Source: Streptomyces albireticuli
GTDB taxonomy: Bacteria; Actinomycetota; Actinomycetes; Streptomycetales; Streptomycetaceae
NCBI RefSeq assembly: GCF_002192455.1
Contig: NZ_CP021744.1
Location: 7,588,501 to 7,652,500, forward strand
Direction of reading: 5' to 3'
DNA: 64,000 nt
This document shows, piece after piece, positions 12,001 to 22,575 of the stretch. Made by a program: the position numbers and the translations under genes. Under the pieces are notes generated by a model. It worked only from the letters and a program-made list of their open reading frames with translations. It did not search any database and had not been told where the DNA came from. The stretch's first letter is position 1. Every line of letters starts with the position of its first letter.

Positions 12001-14842
12001 CGTAAGGGTGGACTGGGCGGCGATGTTCGCCGGTACGGGTGCCCGGCAGGTGGACCTGCCGACGTACGCGTTCCAGCACGAGCGGTTCTGGCCTTCGGGC
12101 GGGGTGGCGCGTGCGGGTGATGTGCGGTTCGCGGGTCTGGGTTCGGCGGAGCACCCGCTGCTGGGTGCCGCGGTCGAGCTGGCAGGTTCCGGCGGGCTGC
12201 TGTTCACCGGGCGGCTGTCGGTGTCGTCGCATGCGTGGCTTGCGGATCATGTGGTGATGGGTTCGGTGCTGGTGCCGGGTACGGCGCTGGTGGAGCTGGC
12301 CCTGCGCGCGGCCGACGAGGTCGGCTGTGACGTGCTGGAGGAGTTGACGCTCGCGGCGCCGCTGGTGCTGCCGGTTTCCGGTGGCGGTGTGCAGGTGCAG
12401 GTGTGGGTCGGTGAGCCCGAGGAGTCGGGTCGCCGCTCGGTGGCGGTGCACTCGCGTGAGGGTGACGAACCGTGGACCCTGCACGCGAGCGGTGCCCTGA
12501 CCAGTGGTGCCGAACCGGTGGCGTTCGACACCTCGGTCTGGCCTCCGAAGGGTGCCGAGTCCGTCGACGTGGCGGGCTGCTACGAGCGGTTCGCGGACGC
12601 CGGGTTCGCCTACGGCCCGGTGTTCCAGGGCCTCCAGGCGGCTTGGAAGCTCGGTGACGACGTGTTCGCCGAGGTCCGGCTCCCCGAGGGTACGGACGGT
12701 GCGGCCTACGGCCTGCACCCCGCCCTCTTCGACGCCGCGTTGCACGCGTCGATGGCCGCCGGGGGAGACGGCGCGGGCGCCGTCCCGTTCTCGTGGACCG
12801 GCGTGTCGCTCCATGCCTCCGGTGCCTCGCAGGTCCGGGTGCGCCTGAGCCTCGCCGAGGGCGGTGTGTCGATCGCGATGGCCGACCCGGCGGGTGCGCC
12901 GGTCGCCTCCGTGGACTCGCTCGTCGTGCGTCCGATCTCCGCCGATCAGCTGCGGGCCGGTGACCGGGACTCCCTCTTCACCCTCGACTGGGCCCGTGTC
13001 GAGCTCACCGGTGAGCCCCTCGGATCGCTCGCCGTACTCGGCGAGGACGCCGAGGGCCTGCTGAACGGACTCTCCCTGCCGGTCCACACGGATCTGGACG
13101 CCTTGACCGGGGCGGACGTCCCCGAGGCCGTACTCGTCGCGCAGCGCCTCGACGCCGGCGACACCGTGGAGGCCGTGCACGTGGCGACCGCCCGGGCGCT
13201 GGATCTGGTGCGGGCGTGGCTGGCGGACGAGCGTTTCGCGGAGTCGCGGCTGGTGTTCGTGACCCGTGGCGCGACGTCCGGCGAGAACCTCGCCGGCGCC
13301 GCGGTCCAAGGGCTGATCCGCTCCGCGCAGTCGGAGAACCCCGGCCGCTTCGGCCTGGTGGACCTGGACGGCGACGGCGATGCCGCGGTGGAGGTGAAGG
13401 CGCTTCCCCAGGCCCTCGCTTCCGACGAGCCGCGACTGCTGCTCCGTGACGGCCAGGCCCTCGCGGCCCGTCTCGCCCGAGTGGAGACACAGGGCATCGC
13501 CGATGTCACGTGGGACGCTTCCGGCACGGTCCTGATCACCGGTGGTACGGGTGGCCTGGGCCGGATCCTCGCTCGTCACCTGGTGACGGTGCACGGGGTG
13601 CGGAGCCTGCTCCTGGTCAGCCGCAGCGGCCTCGCCGCCCAAGGAGCCGAGGAGCTCGTCGCCGAGCTCGCCGGGCAGGGCGCCGACGTGAAGGTCGAGG
13701 CGTGCGACGTGACCGACGGGGCCGCTGTGGCGGACCTGGTGGCACGCCACTCCGTCACCGCCGTCGTGCACACCGCCGGCGTCCTCGACGACGGTGTGAT
13801 CGCGTCGCTGACCGCGGACCGGCTCGCCGCCGTTCTGCGGCCGAAGGTCGACGCCGCGTGGAACCTCCACGAAGCGACGAAGGACCTGGACCTCGACGCG
13901 TTCGTCGTCTTCTCCTCCGTCGCCGGTACGTTCGGCAGCGCCGGCCAGGCCAACTACGCGGCCGGTAACGCCTTCCTGGACGCCCTGGCCCACCACCGCC
14001 GGGCGGCGGGCCTTCCCGCCGTGTCCCTGGCGTGGGGCCCCTGGGCCCAGGACGGCGGCATGACCGGCACCCTCACGGACGCCGACCTCCAGCGGATCGC
14101 CCGTTCGGGCATGCCCGAGCTGTCGGCGGAGGAGGGCGTCGCCCTCTTCGACACCGCCGTGGCCGGCGCCGAGCCGATGCTGCTCCCCGTCCGCCTGGAC
14201 CTCGCGGCCTTGCGCGCCCAAGGAGAGCCTCTGCCGCTGCTGCGCGGTCTGATCCGGACCCGTACCCGGCGCACGACCGCGTCCGGTACGGCCGCGGCGT
14301 CCGGCCTCGTGCAGCGTCTGACCGGGCTGTCCTCGGCCGAGGCGCGCGAGGTCGTGCTGGAGACCGTACGTGGCCAGGTCGCGGCCGTACTGGGCCATGA
14401 CGGAGCCGCGGAGATCGACCCGGACCAGGCCTTCCAGGACCTCGGGTTCGACTCCCTGACGGCGATCGAGCTCCGCAACCGGCTGAGCACCCTCGCCGAG
14501 GTCCGGCTGCCGGCGACGCTCCTCTTCGACTACCCGACGCCGGCGGAGCTCGTCGACCACCTCCTCACCCGGATCGCACCCGAGTCGGCCTCCGGCCCGG
14601 AAGCGCTCCTGAGCGAGCTCGACAGGCTGGAGAAGGCGTTCGGTGGACTTGACGTCACTGAGGAGGCCCACGAGCAGATAGCGGGCCGCCTGGAGGTGCT
14701 CATGGCGAAGTGGGGCGCCCTGCGGGACGCCGGCGCGGGAGCCGACCGTGAAGCCGCCTCGGACGACGAGGACTTCGACTTCGACTCGGCCTCCGACGAC
14801 GAGGTCTTCGACCTCCTCGACAACGAGCTCGGACTGTCCTGA
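1..14842 (+). CDS. Modular type I polyketide synthase, 3' part: three KS-AT-DH-KR-ACP modules
   Basis: The gene enters from the left edge already inside a ketosynthase; the frame is open from base 2, giving about 4946 residues. Module A has the C-terminal KS half (HGTGT, KSNIGH), AT, DH, KR and ACP. Modules B and C are complete, with KS active-site Cys codons at 4862 and 10001 (DTACSSS). All three ATs carry GHSVGE and HAFH (HAFH at about 1391, 6500 and 11630), which is typical of malonyl-CoA. All three DHs have HxxxGxxxxP (first His codon 2009). The KRs have GGTGGLG, the LDD motif of B-type ketoreductases and a catalytic Tyr in [11 protein letters not shown] serines lie in LGFDSL (4178, 9311, 14453). 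After the last ACP come an acidic C-terminal docking segment and a stop, with no thioesterase, so the chain passes to another PKS protein. Each module adds one C=C. By context this is a polyene-forming subunit, possibly equivalent to candicidin FscC (inference). Confidence 0.95.
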   Translation, partial: RNGHRVLAVVRGSAVNQDGASNGLTAPNGPSQQRVIRQALASAGLSAADVDAVEAHGTGTTLGDPIEAQALLATYGQDRPEDRPLLLGTVKSNIGHAQAASGVAGVIKMVMAMRHGVLPRTLHIDEPSSHVDWSAGAVELLTEPAEWPESGRRRAGVSSFGVSGTNAHVILEQPEPAEAAETAPEPGSDVLPVVLSGRNEAALRGQAARLLSYVAGHDELPARDIGYSLAVGRSSFAHRAVVWGVERCDLVRALSAVAVGESGPGVVAGAVSAGKSAFLFSGQGSQRLGMGRELYARFPVFADAFDAVCAGLDEHLDRPLRDVVWGEDAELLNQTAYAQTALFAVEVALFRLVESWGVRPEFVAGHSVGEIAAAHVAGVFSLTDACALVAARGRLMQALPTGGAMVAVQAEEAEVLPLLTEGVSIAAVNGPSSVVVSGAEEAVEAIRSHFAGEGRRTSRLRVSHAFHSPLMEPMLDGFREIVAGLSFGEPRIPVVSNLTGRLAESGQLASADYWVRHVREAVRFADGMSALEAEGVTRFLELGPDGVLSAMARESVSEDAVLTPVLRKDRPEDTAALEALAQLYVQGVRVDWAAMFAGTGARQVDLPTYAFQHERFWPSGGVARAGDVRFAGLGSAEHPLLGAAVELAGSGGLLFTGRLSVSSHAWLADHVVMGSVLVPGTALVELALRAADEVGCDLLEELTLAAPLVLPASGGAVQVQVWVGEPDESGRRSVAVHSRQGDEPWTLHAGGSVTTGAEPQRFDTTTWPPKGAEPVDVTGCYEQFAEAGFLYGPAFQGLQAAWKLGDDVFAEVRLPEGTDGAAYGLHPALFDAALHASAFGGGDDAGGVPFSWAGVSLHAAGASELRVRVRRVESGMSIAMADAAGAPVASVDSLALRPVSADQLRTGDRDSLFTLDWAPVPLTDARVELATGPDGEPLRTYTDLASLADGEAPEVVLVAQDAGSAGAVESVHTGAAWALGLVRSWLADDRFAESRLVFVTRGAVSGDDLAGASVWGLVRSAQSESPGRFGLVDLGDDADTALLPQALATDEPQLLLRDGQALAARLARAETRVTAEVTWDTSGTVLITGGTGGLGRVMARHLVAERGVRSLLLVSRRGLAAEGAEELVAELAEQGADVKVEACDVTDGAAVADLVARHSVTAVVHTAGVLDDGVISSLTADRLSAVLRPKVDAAWNLHEATKDLDLDAFVVFSSVAGTFGSAGQANYAAGNAFLDALARYRRAHGLPAASLAWGPWSQDSGMTGTLTEADLQRIARSGMPPLSAEEGVTLFDAALATAEPMLLPVRLDLAALRAQGEPQPLLRGLIRTRTRRTTASGSAAASGLVQRLAGLSEGERRAVLLDLVRERIAAVLGHARPETVDASKAFQELGFDSLTAIELRNKLGKATGLRLSATAVFDYPTADALADHLLDELFGADTEELLPVPALPPLTDDPVVIVGMSCRYPGGVTSPEDLWRLVSDGVDAVSGFPADRGWEIEDTYDPEREGAIATRSGGFLHDAAEFDPEFFGMSPREALTTDAQQRLLLETTWEALERAGMDPAALRGSRTGVFAGVMYHDYSQLLAGREFEGYQGSGSAGSVASGRVSYTFGFEGPAVTVDTACSSSLVALHLAAQSLRSGECSLALAGGVTVMSTPLTFVEFSRQGGLSPDGRCKAFADGADGVGWAEGAGILVLERLSDARRNGHRILATVRGSAVNQDGASNGLTAPNGPSQQRVIRQALASGGLSTADVDVVEAHGTGTTLGDPIEAQALLATYGQHRPEDRPLLLGTVKSNIGHTQAAAGVAGVIKMVMAMRHGELPRTLHVDAPSSHVDWSAGAVELLTEPAAWPEGDRPRRAGVSSFGISGTNAHVILEQPEPEPAGPGEEPSDTEDLVPFVVSGKSAPALRAQAARLLSHLAHEPGQRLTDVAYSLATARSGFHHRAVVLAADRDALLRSLSALAEGRSEADIAAEGETRAGKRAFLFSGQGSQRLGMGRELYARFPVFADAFDAVCAGLDEHLDRPLRDVVWGEDAELLNQTAYAQTALFAVEVALFRLMEAWGVRPDHLMGHSVGEIAAAHVAGVFSLADACALVAARGRLMQALPTGGAMAAIGAAEAEVLPLLTEGVSIAAVNGPSSVVVSGAEEAVEAIRSRFAGEGNRTSRLRVSHAFHSPLMEPMLDEFREVAERVTYGVPGIPVVSNVTGEPATTGQLGSAEYWVRHVREAVRFADGVRALEAQGVTEFLELGPDGALSALAADSAQDGAVFAPALRKDRAEEPALLTALARLHVQGVPVDWAAVFAGTGARQVDLPTYAFQRARFWPAATGARSGDVRSAGLGSAEHPLLGAAVELAGSGGLLFTGRLSMSSHPWLADHVVMGSVLVPGTALVELALRAADEVGCDVLEELTLAAPLVLPVSGGGVQVQVWVGEPEESGRRSVAVHSREGDEPWTLHASGALTSGAEPVAFDTSVWPPKGAESVDVAGCYERFADAGFAYGPVFQGLQAVWKLGDDVFAEVRLPEGTDGAAYGLHPALFDAALHASMAAGGETEGAVPFSWTGVSLHASGASHIRVRIRDVDGGASLAIVDPAGAPVASVESLVVRPVSADQLRTGDRDSLFTLDWTGVQLTGEPLGSLAVLGEDTEHLLKELRLQTHADLEALAGNGVPDVVLVPASAGSAGTVESVHAATARALGLVRSWLADERFAESRLVFVTRGAVSGDDLAGAAVRGLVRSAQSESPGRFVLVDLEGDADVRVLSRALATDEPQLLIRDGQVLAARLARAETRSTADVVWDASGTVLITGGTGGLGRVMARHLVAEHGVRSLLLVSRRGPAAEGAEALVAELAGQGADVTVEACDVTDRAAVADLVARHSLTAVVHTAGILDDGVVASLTADRLAAVLRPKVDAAWNLHEATEELDLDAFVVFSSVAGTFGSAGQANYAAGNAFLDALAHHRRARGLTAVSLAWGPWSQDGGMTGTLSDADIQRMARSGMPPLSAGEGAALFDAALAATGPMVLPVRLDLAALRAQGEPQPLLRGLIRTRTRRTSASGSAVASGLVQRLTGLSTADRREVLLDVVRGKIAAVLGHAGSAEIDPTRAFQDLGFDSLTAVELRNRLNDVTGLRLPATAVFDYPTADAMVGLLLDELFGAEPVVSSPVRVPAVVTDDPVVIVGMSCRFPGGVTSPEDLWRLVSDGVDAVSGFPADRGWDVEALYNPDPEHTGTSYTRAGGFLKEAAEFDPSFFGMSPREALATDSQQRLLLETTWEALERAGIDPAALRGSQTGVFAGVMYNDYANLVSGPEFEGHQGSGSAGSVASGRVSYTFGFEGPAVTVDTACSSSLVALHLAAQSLRSGESSLALAGGVTVMSTPTTFVEFSRQRGLSPDGRCKAFADGADGVGWGEGVGMLVLERLSDARRNGHRILATVRGSAVNQDGASNGLTAPNGPSQQRVIRQALASAGLSTADVDAVEAHGTGTTLGDPIEAQALLATYGQDRPEDRPLLLGSVKSNIGHAQAAAGVAGVIKMVMAMRHGELPRTLHVDAPSSHVDWSAGAVELLTEPTAWPEGSGPRRAGVSSFGISGTNAHVILEQPARAEEPQAGADTDGLVPLVVSAKSPTALRAQAARLLSRLDADPGLRAADLAYSLVTARSSFGHRAVVWGAGRQDVLRSLSALAVGETGTGVVAGAVGAGKSAFLFSGQGSQRLGMGGELYARFPVFAEAFDAVCAGLDEHLERPLRDVVWGEDAELLNRTAYAQTALFAVEVALFRLVESWGVRPEFVAGHSVGEIAAAHVAGVFSLTDACALVAARGRLMQALPTGGAMVAVQAEEAEVLPLLTEGVSIAAVNGPSSVVVSGAEEAVLAVVAHFENEGRKSSRLRVSHAFHSPLMEPMLDGFREVVAGLSFGEPRIPVVSNLTGRLAEPEQLASADYWVRHVREAVRFADGVQTLSAEGVTRFLELGPDGVLSAMARESLPEATAPVPLLRKNRDEEAAVFGALAELYVQGVRVDWAAMFAGTGARQVDLPTYAFQHERFWPSGGVARAGDVRFAGLGSAEHPLLGAAVELAGSGGLLFTGRLSVSSHAWLADHVVMGSVLVPGTALVELALRAADEVGCDVLEELTLAAPLVLPVSGGGVQVQVWVGEPEESGRRSVAVHSREGDEPWTLHASGALTSGAEPVAFDTSVWPPKGAESVDVAGCYERFADAGFAYGPVFQGLQAAWKLGDDVFAEVRLPEGTDGAAYGLHPALFDAALHASMAAGGDGAGAVPFSWTGVSLHASGASQVRVRLSLAEGGVSIAMADPAGAPVASVDSLVVRPISADQLRAGDRDSLFTLDWARVELTGEPLGSLAVLGEDAEGLLNGLSLPVHTDLDALTGADVPEAVLVAQRLDAGDTVEAVHVATARALDLVRAWLADERFAESRLVFVTRGATSGENLAGAAVQGLIRSAQSENPGRFGLVDLDGDGDAAVEVKALPQALASDEPRLLLRDGQALAARLARVETQGIADVTWDASGTVLITGGTGGLGRILARHLVTVHGVRSLLLVSRSGLAAQGAEELVAELAGQGADVKVEACDVTDGAAVADLVARHSVTAVVHTAGVLDDGVIASLTADRLAAVLRPKVDAAWNLHEATKDLDLDAFVVFSSVAGTFGSAGQANYAAGNAFLDALAHHRRAAGLPAVSLAWGPWAQDGGMTGTLTDADLQRIARSGMPELSAEEGVALFDTAVAGAEPMLLPVRLDLAALRAQGEPLPLLRGLIRTRTRRTTASGTAAASGLVQRLTGLSSAEAREVVLETVRGQVAAVLGHDGAAEIDPDQAFQDLGFDSLTAIELRNRLSTLAEVRLPATLLFDYPTPAELVDHLLTRIAPESASGPEALLSELDRLEKAFGGLDVTEEAHEQIAGRLEVLMAKWGALRDAGAGADREAASDDEDFDFDSASDDEVFDLLDNELGLS

Positions 14843-14853
14843 CCGATCCGGCA

Positions 14854-14909
14854 GGCACGACGAAGCGGCCCGCACCGGGAACATCCGGTGCGGGCCGCTT
14901 CGTCGTGCC
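14854..14909. terminator. Bidirectional terminator, 25-bp perfect stem
   Basis: Arms at 14854-14878 and 14885-14909 are perfect reverse complements around a 6-base loop. It starts 12 bases after the PKS stop and lies 27 bases before the end of the convergent ABC permease gene, so it can end transcription from both sides. Confidence 0.85.
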
Positions 14910-14936
14910 GGGCGGGAAGAGAGGGGATCAGCCGCC

Positions 14937-15794
14937 TCAGAGCGGGCGACGGAAGCCGACGACGGCGAGCACGCCACCCACGACGGCGATGACGCTGCTG
15001 ATGAGCACGGCGATCAGGCCGGAGCCGGTGCCGGGCATGTCGAGCGCGAGCGAGCGCGTCGCGTCGATCGCGTACGTCAGCGGATTGGCCTGGGCGACCG
15101 CGCCCAGCCATGCCGGCAGGTCGTCGATCGGGACGTAGGCGCTCGAAGCGAACATCAAGGGGAGGATCGCGATGACGGCGAGGTTCTGCATGGGCTCCGC
15201 GCGCCGCAGCCAGGTGGCCGCGGCGATGAACGCCCATCCCAGGGTCCAGGTGATGAAGAGCGCCAGCCCGGCCGAGGCGACGAGCTTCCCCGGGCCTCCC
15301 GCGGGGGAGTAGCCGAGCACGGTGACGGCCAGCACGATGACGATCACGATCTGGATCGTGGCGCGGACCAGGTTCGCCAGGCTGCGGGCGATCAGCAGTG
15401 AGCTGGGGTGGACGGGAAGGCAGCGCAGCCGGGCGACCATGCCGTTCTTGAGGTCGTCCACCACGCCGATCCCGGACTGGATCGCGGACTGCACCGCGTT
15501 GTCCACCAGGACCGCCGGCATCACGTAGTCGAGGTAGCTGATCCCCTCGGGGAAGTGGGCGGACTTGCCCATCCCGCTGAAGACCTGGGTCAGCATGAAC
15601 AGGATGATCACTGGTTGGAACAGGCCGAAGAGGATCACGCCGGGATCGGTCACCAGTGCGCGCAGCGAGCGGCCGGTGAGCACCCGGACCTGGGTGAACA
15701 TCGAACTGCCACCGCCCCACGCAGCCGCCGACCCCGTGGTGGAATCCGGGGCCGGCGGCGCTGAGTTGGGTGTTCCGATGAGTTGTGTGGTCAT
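14937..15794 (-). CDS. ABC-2 type exporter permease (DrrB-like)
   Basis: 285 residues. A hydrophilic Gly/Ser/Pro-rich N-terminus of about 35 residues is followed by roughly six hydrophobic segments, including VILFGLFQPVIILFMLTQVF and a C-terminal IAVLISSVIAVVGGVLAVVGF segment broken here only by a Ser-Ser. This is the daunorubicin-resistance DrrB layout. It lies 91 bases downstream of the ATP-binding gene on the same strand, so the two form an operon and probably one membrane complex. Its place between two PKS genes argues for export of, or self-resistance to, the polyene. Candicidin clusters carry a comparable pair, FscTI/FscTII (known); equivalence here is inferred from position and domains only. 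Confidence 0.88.
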   Translation of the reverse strand: MTTQLIGTPNSAPPAPDSTTGSAAAWGGGSSMFTQVRVLTGRSLRALVTDPGVILFGLFQPVIILFMLTQVFSGMGKSAHFPEGISYLDYVMPAVLVDNAVQSAIQSGIGVVDDLKNGMVARLRCLPVHPSSLLIARSLANLVRATIQIVIVIVLAVTVLGYSPAGGPGKLVASAGLALFITWTLGWAFIAAATWLRRAEPMQNLAVIAILPLMFASSAYVPIDDLPAWLGAVAQANPLTYAIDATRSLALDMPGTGSGLIAVLISSVIAVVGGVLAVVGFRRPL

Positions 15795-15885
15795 AGGGTC
15801 TCCACGATCTGCGCGATGAGCGATATGCGTGAGCGATTCACAGGAATGGTGTGTGCCCGCGGGGTGGCCGCGGGGCGGGGGAGGC

Positions 15886-16869
15886 TCATGAGGAGGACCG
15901 GGCGGTCCGGTCCGCCAGGGTGAGATAGACGTCGTCGAGGGTCGGCTCCCGGAACGACAGCTCCGCGGCCTCGATCCCCACCTGGTCCAGCGCCCTGATC
16001 ACGACCGCGACGTCCTTCGAGGCCTCGATGACGATGACGATGGTGCCGTTCTCGTGGTCCGTCACCGGCTCCAGGCCCGCTCGTCGCAGGGCGTCGCAGG
16101 CCACCGCCGGGTCGGCCCCGGCATCCGGGGTCACCGTCACCGTGGGCCGTCCCACCGTGGCCTTGAGTTCGCCGGAGGTGCCGCTCGCGATGACCGCGCC
16201 GGCGGAGAGGACGGTGATGGAGTCCGCGAGGCGGTCCGCCTCGTCGAGGTACTGCGTCGTGAGCAGGACCGTGGTCCCCTCGGCGACGAGCCCCTCCACG
16301 ATCTCCCAGAGGTTCAGCCGGCTCGACGGGTCCAGACCGGTGGTCGGCTCGTCGAGGAAGATGACGTCGGGGTGGCCGACCAGGGAAGCGGCCAGGTCGA
16401 GGCGCCTGCGCAGCCCGCCCGAGTAGGTGCCCGGCCGGCGCGCGGCGAATTTCTGGAGGCCGAACAGCTCCAGCAGCTCATCGGCCCTGGTCCGGGCCGA
16501 GCGGGGGGACGCGCCGAGCAGCCGGGCCAGCAGGACGAGGTTCTCCCGTCCCGTGAGCTGGGGGTCGACCGAGGCGAACTGCCCGGTCAGGCCCACCCGT
16601 TTGCGTACCTCGCGCGGCTCGCGCACGACGTCGAAACCGGCGACCGCGGCCCGCCCCGAGGTGGGGGGCAGAGCCGCGGTGAGGACGTTGACGAGGGTGG
16701 TCTTGCCCGCGCCGTTGTGTCCGAGGAGGGCGAGCACGGTTCCCCGGCGCGCGGAGACGCTCACCGAGTCCAGTGCGCGTAGCGAACCGAACGTCTTGCT
16801 GACGTCGGCCGCCTCGATCATGATGTCCCCGGCGGTCCGGGCGGCGGTGGGCAGGGCGAGCCCGCTCAT
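15886..16869 (-). CDS. ABC exporter ATP-binding protein (DrrA-like)
   Basis: 327 residues from the chosen ATG at 16869, which has a GGGAGA ribosome site about 7 bases upstream; an upstream in-frame start at 16980 would add 37 low-complexity residues and is less likely. Walker A (GHNGAGKTT), the ABC signature (YSGGLRRRLDLA), Walker B (VIFLDEPTTGLD) and a switch region (LLTTQYLDEAD) are intact. The C-terminal extension ending in EPTLDDVYLTL is typical of DrrA-type drug exporters. It is encoded just upstream of the permease and downstream of the loading PKS, with a strong hairpin separating it from the PKS, so it may have its own promoter in the roughly 200-base gap. Confidence 0.9.
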   Translation of the reverse strand: MSGLALPTAARTAGDIMIEAADVSKTFGSLRALDSVSVSARRGTVLALLGHNGAGKTTLVNVLTAALPPTSGRAAVAGFDVVREPREVRKRVGLTGQFASVDPQLTGRENLVLLARLLGASPRSARTRADELLELFGLQKFAARRPGTYSGGLRRRLDLAASLVGHPDVIFLDEPTTGLDPSSRLNLWEIVEGLVAEGTTVLLTTQYLDEADRLADSITVLSAGAVIASGTSGELKATVGRPTVTVTPDAGADPAVACDALRRAGLEPVTDHENGTIVIVIEASKDVAVVIRALDQVGIEAAELSFREPTLDDVYLTLADRTARSSS

Positions 16870-17040
16870 GGCTGTTCTCCCGCAGATGAGTGTTCCGAGT
16901 GCCGCGCGGGAAGGTTCCGGCGGCGGTGGTATCGACTGCGAGCCCTGCGCGAGGGGTGTGCCGAGCCACTGGCCGTACACGAAGGGTCCCGGGGCTCGCC
17001 CAGCTGTGGTGCGGGGTCGGCGGACGCCGGCCGCTCCGGC

Positions 17041-17070
17041 GGGTGAGGGGGCCCGCGGGCCCCCTCACCC
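17041..17070. terminator. Palindromic terminator after the loading PKS gene
   Basis: A 30-base perfect palindrome (arms 17041-17055 and 17056-17070) begins 7 bases beyond the PKS stop. In RNA it would fold into a GC-rich hairpin. It separates the PKS operon from the ABC exporter genes downstream. Confidence 0.7.
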
Positions 17071-17077
17071 GCACCGG

Positions 17078-20000
17078 TCACCCGACCCCGTCCATCAGGC
17101 GGAACAGGTCGTCGTCGCTGGCCGACGCCAGGTCGAGCGCACCGGTCGAGGGCGTCTCGGCGTCCCGGCCGGCGGCCATCGCCTTGAGCCGCGCCACCGT
17201 CTCCCCGGAGACTTCCGCACCGGAGGCGAGCAGGGACTCCAGCTCGGCGACGACGGAGGCCACGTCGCGCGGAGGAAGGGCGGTGGCCGACGGCCGGAGC
17301 CGCTCGCGGATGAGCCGGACGACGGCCTCCGGCGTGGGGTGGTCGTACACCAGGGTGGCCGGCAGCCGCACGCCCGTGGCCGTGTGGATCCGGTTGCGCA
17401 GTTCGACCGCGCTCACCGAGGTGACGCCCATCAGTTTGAACGTCTGGCCGCTCTCGTCGATCCCCGCCTCGTCGCCGAGCACCGCGGAGATCTCGTCGAG
17501 GACCAGGGAGAGGATGAGCGCGTCCTGCGCGGGCTCTTCGAGGCCCGCCAGCCGGGCCGCCAGCTCCGGTGCCCCGTCGGCGGTGGCCACCTCGTCCGCG
17601 GCGTCCCCGACGGGCCCGGCGACCGCCCGGCCGGTGGGGTCGGACGCCAGCCAGAACCGCCGGCGCTGGAAGGGATAGGTCGGCAGGGGCACGGGCCGGG
17701 CGTCGGGCAGTACCGCGTGCCAGTCCACGGGCACGCCATGGGCGTGCAGCCGGGCGACCGCCGTGAGCAGGGCCTGCCGCTCGCCTTCGCCGGCGCGCAG
17801 GGTGGGCACGAGGGCGGCCCCGTGGCCGGGGTCGGCGCCCTCCAGGCACTCGTCGATCAGCGGTGTGAGGACCGGATGCGGGGCCAGCTCCAGGAACCTG
17901 GTGATCCGTTCATCCCGGATCCGGTCGACCGCGTCCGTGAACCGCACGGCGTCCCGCAGATGCCGCACCCAGTGGTCGGGATCGTGGGCGTCCTCGGGGC
18001 TCATGCGCCGGCCGGTGACGGTCGAGACCAGCGGGATGGTGGGTGTGGAGTAGGAGAGGCCGCGGGCGACCGCGCCGAGCTCCTCCAGCATGGGCTCCAC
18101 GAGCGGCGAGTGGCCGGCACCGTTCACCGCGACCCGCCGGGTCTTGTGGCCGGCGGCGTTGAGCCGGTCCGTGAGCGCGGCCAGCGGCCCCTCGGCGCCC
18201 GCGAGCACGACGGAGTTCGGGGCGTTCACGGAGGCGATCGCCACGGGGCCCGGCAACTCGGCGAGCAGCGGCGCCACTTCGCTCTCCGAGATGCGGACCG
18301 CCACCATCGCTCCGCCGGGCGGCAGCTCGTCCATCAGCCTGCCCCGGGCCTCCGTCACGACGCACGCGTCCTTGAGGTCGAGGCCGCCCGACACATAAGT
18401 GGCGACGGTCTCGCCGGCCGAGTGCCCCGCCACGAGGTCCGGGACCACGCCCCAGGATTCGAAGAGCCGGTACAGGGCGACCTGGACGGCGAACAGCGCC
18501 GGCTGCGCGTACCCGCACTCGTCGAGGAGGTCCGCCTCCTCGGAGTCCGGGTCCGCCCACATCACCGAGGTGAGCGGCCGCTCCAGCAGGGTGTCCATGA
18601 CGTCGCACACTTCGCGCAGCGCGGCCGCGAAGACGGGGAACGCCTCGGCCGCCTCGCGCCCCATGCCGAGCCGCTGGCAGCCCTGCCCGGGGAAGACGAT
18701 GCCGAGACCGCCCGGCGCGGAGTGCTCGACCGTCACTCCGGAGACCCTCTTGCCCTCCCCGAACCCGGCGGCGGCGGACAGCAGCTCCTCGTGCCCGGGG
18801 CCGCTGATGACGGCCCGGTGCCGGTGCAGGGCGCGCGTGGTGGCCAGCGAGTAGGCGACGTCCTGCGCGGTCAGCCCGAGCCGGGCCTGGCCGCGCTCGG
18901 CCAGCCGCTGCGCCTGGGCGCGCAGCGCCGCCTGGCTGCGGGCGGACAGGATCCAGGGCGCGGGCGCGGCGGTGGCCGGCTCCGGGGTCCCGGCGGTGGT
19001 CTCCGTGTCGTCCTCGGCCGGTGCCTCCTCCAGGATCGCGTGGGCGTTGGTGCCGGTGAGCCCGAACGAGGACACCCCGGCCCGGCGCGCCCGTCCGTCC
19101 GTCCGCGGCCAGGGCCGGGCCTCGTCCAGCAGCCGCACCGAACCGGCCGACCAGTCCACCCGGGACGTCGGGGCGTCCACGTGCAGGGTCCGGGGCAGCA
19201 CGCCGTGCCGCATGGCCAGCACCGTCTTGATGACCCCGACGACGCCGGCGGCCGCCTGGGTGTGCCCGATGTTCGACTTCACCGAGCCCAGCCACAGGGG
19301 CCGTCCCTCGGGGCGCTCCCTGCCGTAGGTGGCCAGCAGGGCCTGGGCCTCGACGGGGTCGCCGAGCGGGGTGCCGGTGCCGTGGCCCTCCACGGCGTCG
19401 ATGTCCTGGGGAGTCAGCCGGGCGTCGGCCAGGGCCTGGCGGATGACGCGCTGCTGCGCGGGCCCGCTGGGCGCGGTGAGCCCGTTGGAGGCGCCGTCCT
19501 GGTTCACGGCGGAGCCGCGTACGAGCGCCAGGACGCGGTGTCCGTTGCGGCGGGCGTCGCTGAGCCGTTCCAGCAGGAGCAGTCCCGCGCCCTCGGACCA
19601 GGCGGAGCCGTCGGCGCCGTCCGCGTAGGCCCTGGCGCGGGAGCCGGGGGACAGCGCGCGCAGCCGGGCGGAGTGGGTGAAGGGGGCCGGGGAGGCCATG
19701 ACGGTGACGCCGCCGGCCAGCGCGAGGGTGGACTCGCCCGACCGCAGGGACCGGCAGGCCAGGTGCAGGGCGACGAGGGAGGACGAGGAGGCGGTGTCCA
19801 CCGTCAGGGCCGGGCCCTCCAGTCCGTAGGTGTACGCGAGGCGCCCGGAGACCGCGCTTCCGGCGGTGCCGGTGCCGAGCATGCCTTCCAGCTCGCCCTG
19901 GGCGACGGCGAGGCCGGCGGCGTAGTCGCGGTGCGCGGCTCCGGTGAACACACCGGTGCGGGTTCCCTTCAGGCTCGTCGGGTCGATGCCCGCCCGTTCG

Positions 20001-22240
20001 AAGGTCTCCCAGGCCGCTTCGAGGAGCAGCCGCTGCTGCGGGTCGGTCGCCGTCGCCTCCTGGTCGGAGAGGCCGAAGAACCCGGCGTCGAAGTGGCCCG
20101 CGTCGTGCAGGAAGCCGCCTTCGCGCGCGTAGGTGGTGCCGGGGCGGTCGGGGTCGTCGTCGAAGAGCCGGTCGAGGTCCCAGCCGCGGTCGGTGGGGAA
20201 CCCGGACATGGTGTCGGTGCCGTCCGCGAGCAGGTCCCACAGGGCCCGGGGGGAGTCGACGCCGCCCGGCAGGCGACAGGCCATACCGATGATCGCCACG
20301 GGTTCGGCGGAGTCCGCCCCGGCCGCCGGGGGAGCCTCCTCGGCGGTCTCCTCCTGCCCGGTCAGCACCCGGGCGACGGCCAGCGGGGTGGGGAAGTCGA
20401 AGGCCAGGGTGGCCGGGAGGGGCAGCCCGGTCTCCTCCCGCAGCAGATTGCGCAGCCGGACCGTGAGGAGGGAGTCGAGGCCGAGGCGGCGGAAGCCGGC
20501 GTCGGGGGAGAAGGGGCCGGGGGAGTCACCGCGCCCGAGGACCCTGCCGACGCAGGTGCGTACGAGCTCCAGCGCCTCTTCGGTCGAGCGGGGCGGGGCC
20601 GCGCCGGGGCGGACCGGGGCGGGCGCGGCCTCGTTCCCGGCCAGGAGCCGTTCCAGCGCTCGCCGGTCGAGTTTCCCGGCGGGGGTCAGGGGGAGCGCGC
20701 GCACACCGGCCAGCTCCAGGGGGATCTTGTGGTCGGCGACTCCCAGCCCTCGCAGGAAGGCGGTCACCTCGGTCAGCCCGATGGCGGGATCCGCGTGGTC
20801 GGTCACGACCAGGGTGGGGCACTCCCCGAGCCGGGGGTCCGGGGTGCCGACCACGGCCAGCGGGCCCAGGCCCTTGAGGCCCGCGAGCAGGCCCTGCACC
20901 TCGGCGGCGCTGAACTTCCGGCCGCCCACGTTGATCAGCTCGGTCGCCCGGCCGTGCAGGACCACCAGGCCGTCGGGGCCGACGGCCGCGAGGTCGCCGG
21001 TGCGCAGCCAGCCGTCCTCGGTGACCGCGGAGCGCGTCCGTTCCGGCTCGCGGAAGTAGCCGCGGAACAGGCCGGGACCGCGGAACTGGAGCTCGCCGGT
21101 GTCGCCCGCCGGGCACTCCGCGCCGTGCTCGTCGACGACGCGGACCCGGGAGCCGTTCACCGGCCGGCCCACGCTGCCGGCGGGGTCGCCGGGCCGGGTG
21201 CAGGTGCCGGTGCCGGCCTCGGACATCCCCCACACCACGGCCAGGCCGCAGCCGAGTACGGCCTCGACGTCCCCGGCGAGCGCGGACGGGACGGGGGCGC
21301 CCGCCGTACGCACCTGGTGGGGCCGGAAGCCCGTGGGCCCGTCCGGCCCGGCGAGCCGGGTGACGAGGTCGTGCAGCTGGGCCGGCACCGCGAAGACGAC
21401 ACCCGGATCGTGCCGCCGGGCCAGCTCCAGGAACCGGTCCGGGTCCCATCCGGTGAGCAGGACCTGGCCGCACGCGGCGAACAGCGCCGTGTGCATGGAC
21501 TGTAGGCCGAACAGGTGGGTCAGGGGGCAGGCCGTGAGGACCGGACGGCGGAAGACGTCGGAGGCCTCGGCGGTGACGGCCGCGGTGTTCGACAGCAGGC
21601 CGTCGTGGCTGTGCACGCAGAGTCCGGGCCGCGCCGAGCCGGTACCGGACGAGGGGACGAGCAGGAGGGGCATTTCGGGGGTGACGTCCACCGGCCGGGG
21701 CGTGTGGCCCGCCCAGGCCGCCGGCAGTCCGTCGAACGGGGCGATCCCCGGCTCTCCGGCCTCCGGTTCGAAGGCCCCGGTGACCAGTACGGACCGCAGC
21801 GACGGCACGTCCCGGAGGAGCGCGCGGGCCGCTTCCGGCGCCGTGCCCCCGGCGGCCGACAGGACGAGGAGGACCGGCTCCGCGCGGGTCAGCAGCCCCC
21901 GGGTGTCGGCCTCCGAGGTGCCCTGGTGGACGGGCAGCAGCACGGCTCCGACGGCCGCGGCGGCCAGGTGCAGGGTCTCGAACTCCCAGCAGTTCGGCAG
22001 CCGTACCGCCACCACGTCGCCCGGTGTGACGCCCGACTCCTGGAGACCGCGCGCCAGCGCGTCGACCTCCACCCGCCACTGCCGCCAGGTCCAGGAGCGG
22101 TCCCCGTCGACGACGGCCACCGCGTCGGGGGCGGTCGCCGCGGCGGCTTCGAACACCTCGGGGAGCGTGAAGCCTCCCAGTACACCGGCTGTGTCGGCGG
22201 GCGGGTCTATCGCGTAGTCATCTGTGTGGACGGACACCAT
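17078..22240 (-). CDS. Polyene loading-type PKS: acyl ligase-ACP-KS(Ser)-AT-ACP
   Basis: About 1720 residues. An adenylating ligase fills residues 20-530 (SSGTGS loop, [18 protein letters not shown], final Lys in TPAGKLDRR). Next comes an ACP (LGLDSL, Ser codon 20471-20473), then a KS whose active-site Cys is replaced by Ser (DTASSSS, codon 19787-19789), an AT with GHSAGE (Ser codon 18419-18421) and a second ACP with TSV instead of DSL (Ser codon 17417-17419). There is no KR, DH or TE. A ligase-ACP start is the way aromatic polyenes such as candicidin (FscA) load p-aminobenzoate, so an aromatic acid starter is inferred. Starts GTG 22243, ATG 22240 and GTG 22237 are adjacent; a GGAG site sits 5 bases before 22237 and 2 before 22240, so the exact start is open. 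The KS cannot condense normally because it lacks the Cys. Confidence 0.9.
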   Translation of the reverse strand: MVSVHTDDYAIDPPADTAGVLGGFTLPEVFEAAAATAPDAVAVVDGDRSWTWRQWRVEVDALARGLQESGVTPGDVVAVRLPNCWEFETLHLAAAAVGAVLLPVHQGTSEADTRGLLTRAEPVLLVLSAAGGTAPEAARALLRDVPSLRSVLVTGAFEPEAGEPGIAPFDGLPAAWAGHTPRPVDVTPEMPLLLVPSSGTGSARPGLCVHSHDGLLSNTAAVTAEASDVFRRPVLTACPLTHLFGLQSMHTALFAACGQVLLTGWDPDRFLELARRHDPGVVFAVPAQLHDLVTRLAGPDGPTGFRPHQVRTAGAPVPSALAGDVEAVLGCGLAVVWGMSEAGTGTCTRPGDPAGSVGRPVNGSRVRVVDEHGAECPAGDTGELQFRGPGLFRGYFREPERTRSAVTEDGWLRTGDLAAVGPDGLVVLHGRATELINVGGRKFSAAEVQGLLAGLKGLGPLAVVGTPDPRLGECPTLVVTDHADPAIGLTEVTAFLRGLGVADHKIPLELAGVRALPLTPAGKLDRRALERLLAGNEAAPAPVRPGAAPPRSTEEALELVRTCVGRVLGRGDSPGPFSPDAGFRRLGLDSLLTVRLRNLLREETGLPLPATLAFDFPTPLAVARVLTGQEETAEEAPPAAGADSAEPVAIIGMACRLPGGVDSPRALWDLLADGTDTMSGFPTDRGWDLDRLFDDDPDRPGTTYAREGGFLHDAGHFDAGFFGLSDQEATATDPQQRLLLEAAWETFERAGIDPTSLKGTRTGVFTGAAHRDYAAGLAVAQGELEGMLGTGTAGSAVSGRLAYTYGLEGPALTVDTASSSSLVALHLACRSLRSGESTLALAGGVTVMASPAPFTHSARLRALSPGSRARAYADGADGSAWSEGAGLLLLERLSDARRNGHRVLALVRGSAVNQDGASNGLTAPSGPAQQRVIRQALADARLTPQDIDAVEGHGTGTPLGDPVEAQALLATYGRERPEGRPLWLGSVKSNIGHTQAAAGVVGVIKTVLAMRHGVLPRTLHVDAPTSRVDWSAGSVRLLDEARPWPRTDGRARRAGVSSFGLTGTNAHAILEEAPAEDDTETTAGTPEPATAAPAPWILSARSQAALRAQAQRLAERGQARLGLTAQDVAYSLATTRALHRHRAVISGPGHEELLSAAAGFGEGKRVSGVTVEHSAPGGLGIVFPGQGCQRLGMGREAAEAFPVFAAALREVCDVMDTLLERPLTSVMWADPDSEEADLLDECGYAQPALFAVQVALYRLFESWGVVPDLVAGHSAGETVATYVSGGLDLKDACVVTEARGRLMDELPPGGAMVAVRISESEVAPLLAELPGPVAIASVNAPNSVVLAGAEGPLAALTDRLNAAGHKTRRVAVNGAGHSPLVEPMLEELGAVARGLSYSTPTIPLVSTVTGRRMSPEDAHDPDHWVRHLRDAVRFTDAVDRIRDERITRFLELAPHPVLTPLIDECLEGADPGHGAALVPTLRAGEGERQALLTAVARLHAHGVPVDWHAVLPDARPVPLPTYPFQRRRFWLASDPTGRAVAGPVGDAADEVATADGAPELAARLAGLEEPAQDALILSLVLDEISAVLGDEAGIDESGQTFKLMGVTSVSAVELRNRIHTATGVRLPATLVYDHPTPEAVVRLIRERLRPSATALPPRDVASVVAELESLLASGAEVSGETVARLKAMAAGRDAETPSTGALDLASASDDDLFRLMDGVG

Positions 22241-22306
22241 CACTCCAGGAACTCAAAGGCTTTCGTCGGTTGGGGGACGCGGCCGGCGGATCGCCCGTGG
22301 CGTGCG

Positions 22307-22498
22307 TCAGTCCTCGTGCACGGTGATCGCCCGGGACGGGCAGAGGCCGCCCGCCAGCCGGGCCTTGGCCTCGTCCTCGGTGCCCGGGGCCATGAGGAGG
22401 GTGACCAGCCCGTCGTCGTCCTGGTCGAAGACCTCCGGCGCGGACAGCACGCACTGGCCCGCCCCCACGCAGCGGTCGGGGTCAACGGTGATACGCAT
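22307..22498 (-). CDS. [3Fe-4S]-type ferredoxin, P450 redox partner
   Basis: 63 residues starting MRITVDPDRCVGAGQC. Three cysteines (10, 16 and 53, the last followed by Pro) match the short ferredoxins that serve Streptomyces P450s; the cysteine missing from the usual set of four suggests a [3Fe-4S] cluster. It lies 77 bases downstream of the P450 gene on the same strand and just upstream of the loading PKS. Polyene clusters pair such a ferredoxin with the methyl-oxidising P450 (PimF with PimG, NysM with NysN, FscFE with FscP), so electron delivery to the neighbouring P450 is the likely role. Confidence 0.92.
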   Translation of the reverse strand: MRITVDPDRCVGAGQCVLSAPEVFDQDDDGLVTLLMAPGTEDEAKARLAGGLCPSRAITVHED

Positions 22499-22575
22499 GT
22501 CGGTGTCTCTCCTGCGGTGTGTTCGGGCCCGCCGGGCGGCCGACGGCACGCCCGGCGGATGGGTGGGGGCGTCGG

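Noticed and set aside
14854-14909. Long perfect inverted repeat as a transposon end or att site
   Set aside because: No second copy or recombinase gene seen; its position between convergent genes explains it as a terminator.
10061-14977. Second long minus-strand open frame opposite the PKS
   Set aside because: Same shadow effect; it also reads through the terminator hairpin into the convergent permease gene.
16905-16925. GGAA-GG-TTCC palindrome before the ABC exporter as a PimM box
   Set aside because: Spacing and core differ from the consensus; too weak to claim.
16427-21505. Long plus-strand open frame across the exporter and loading PKS
   Set aside because: Antisense to genes with intact catalytic motifs; composition typical of a high-GC shadow.
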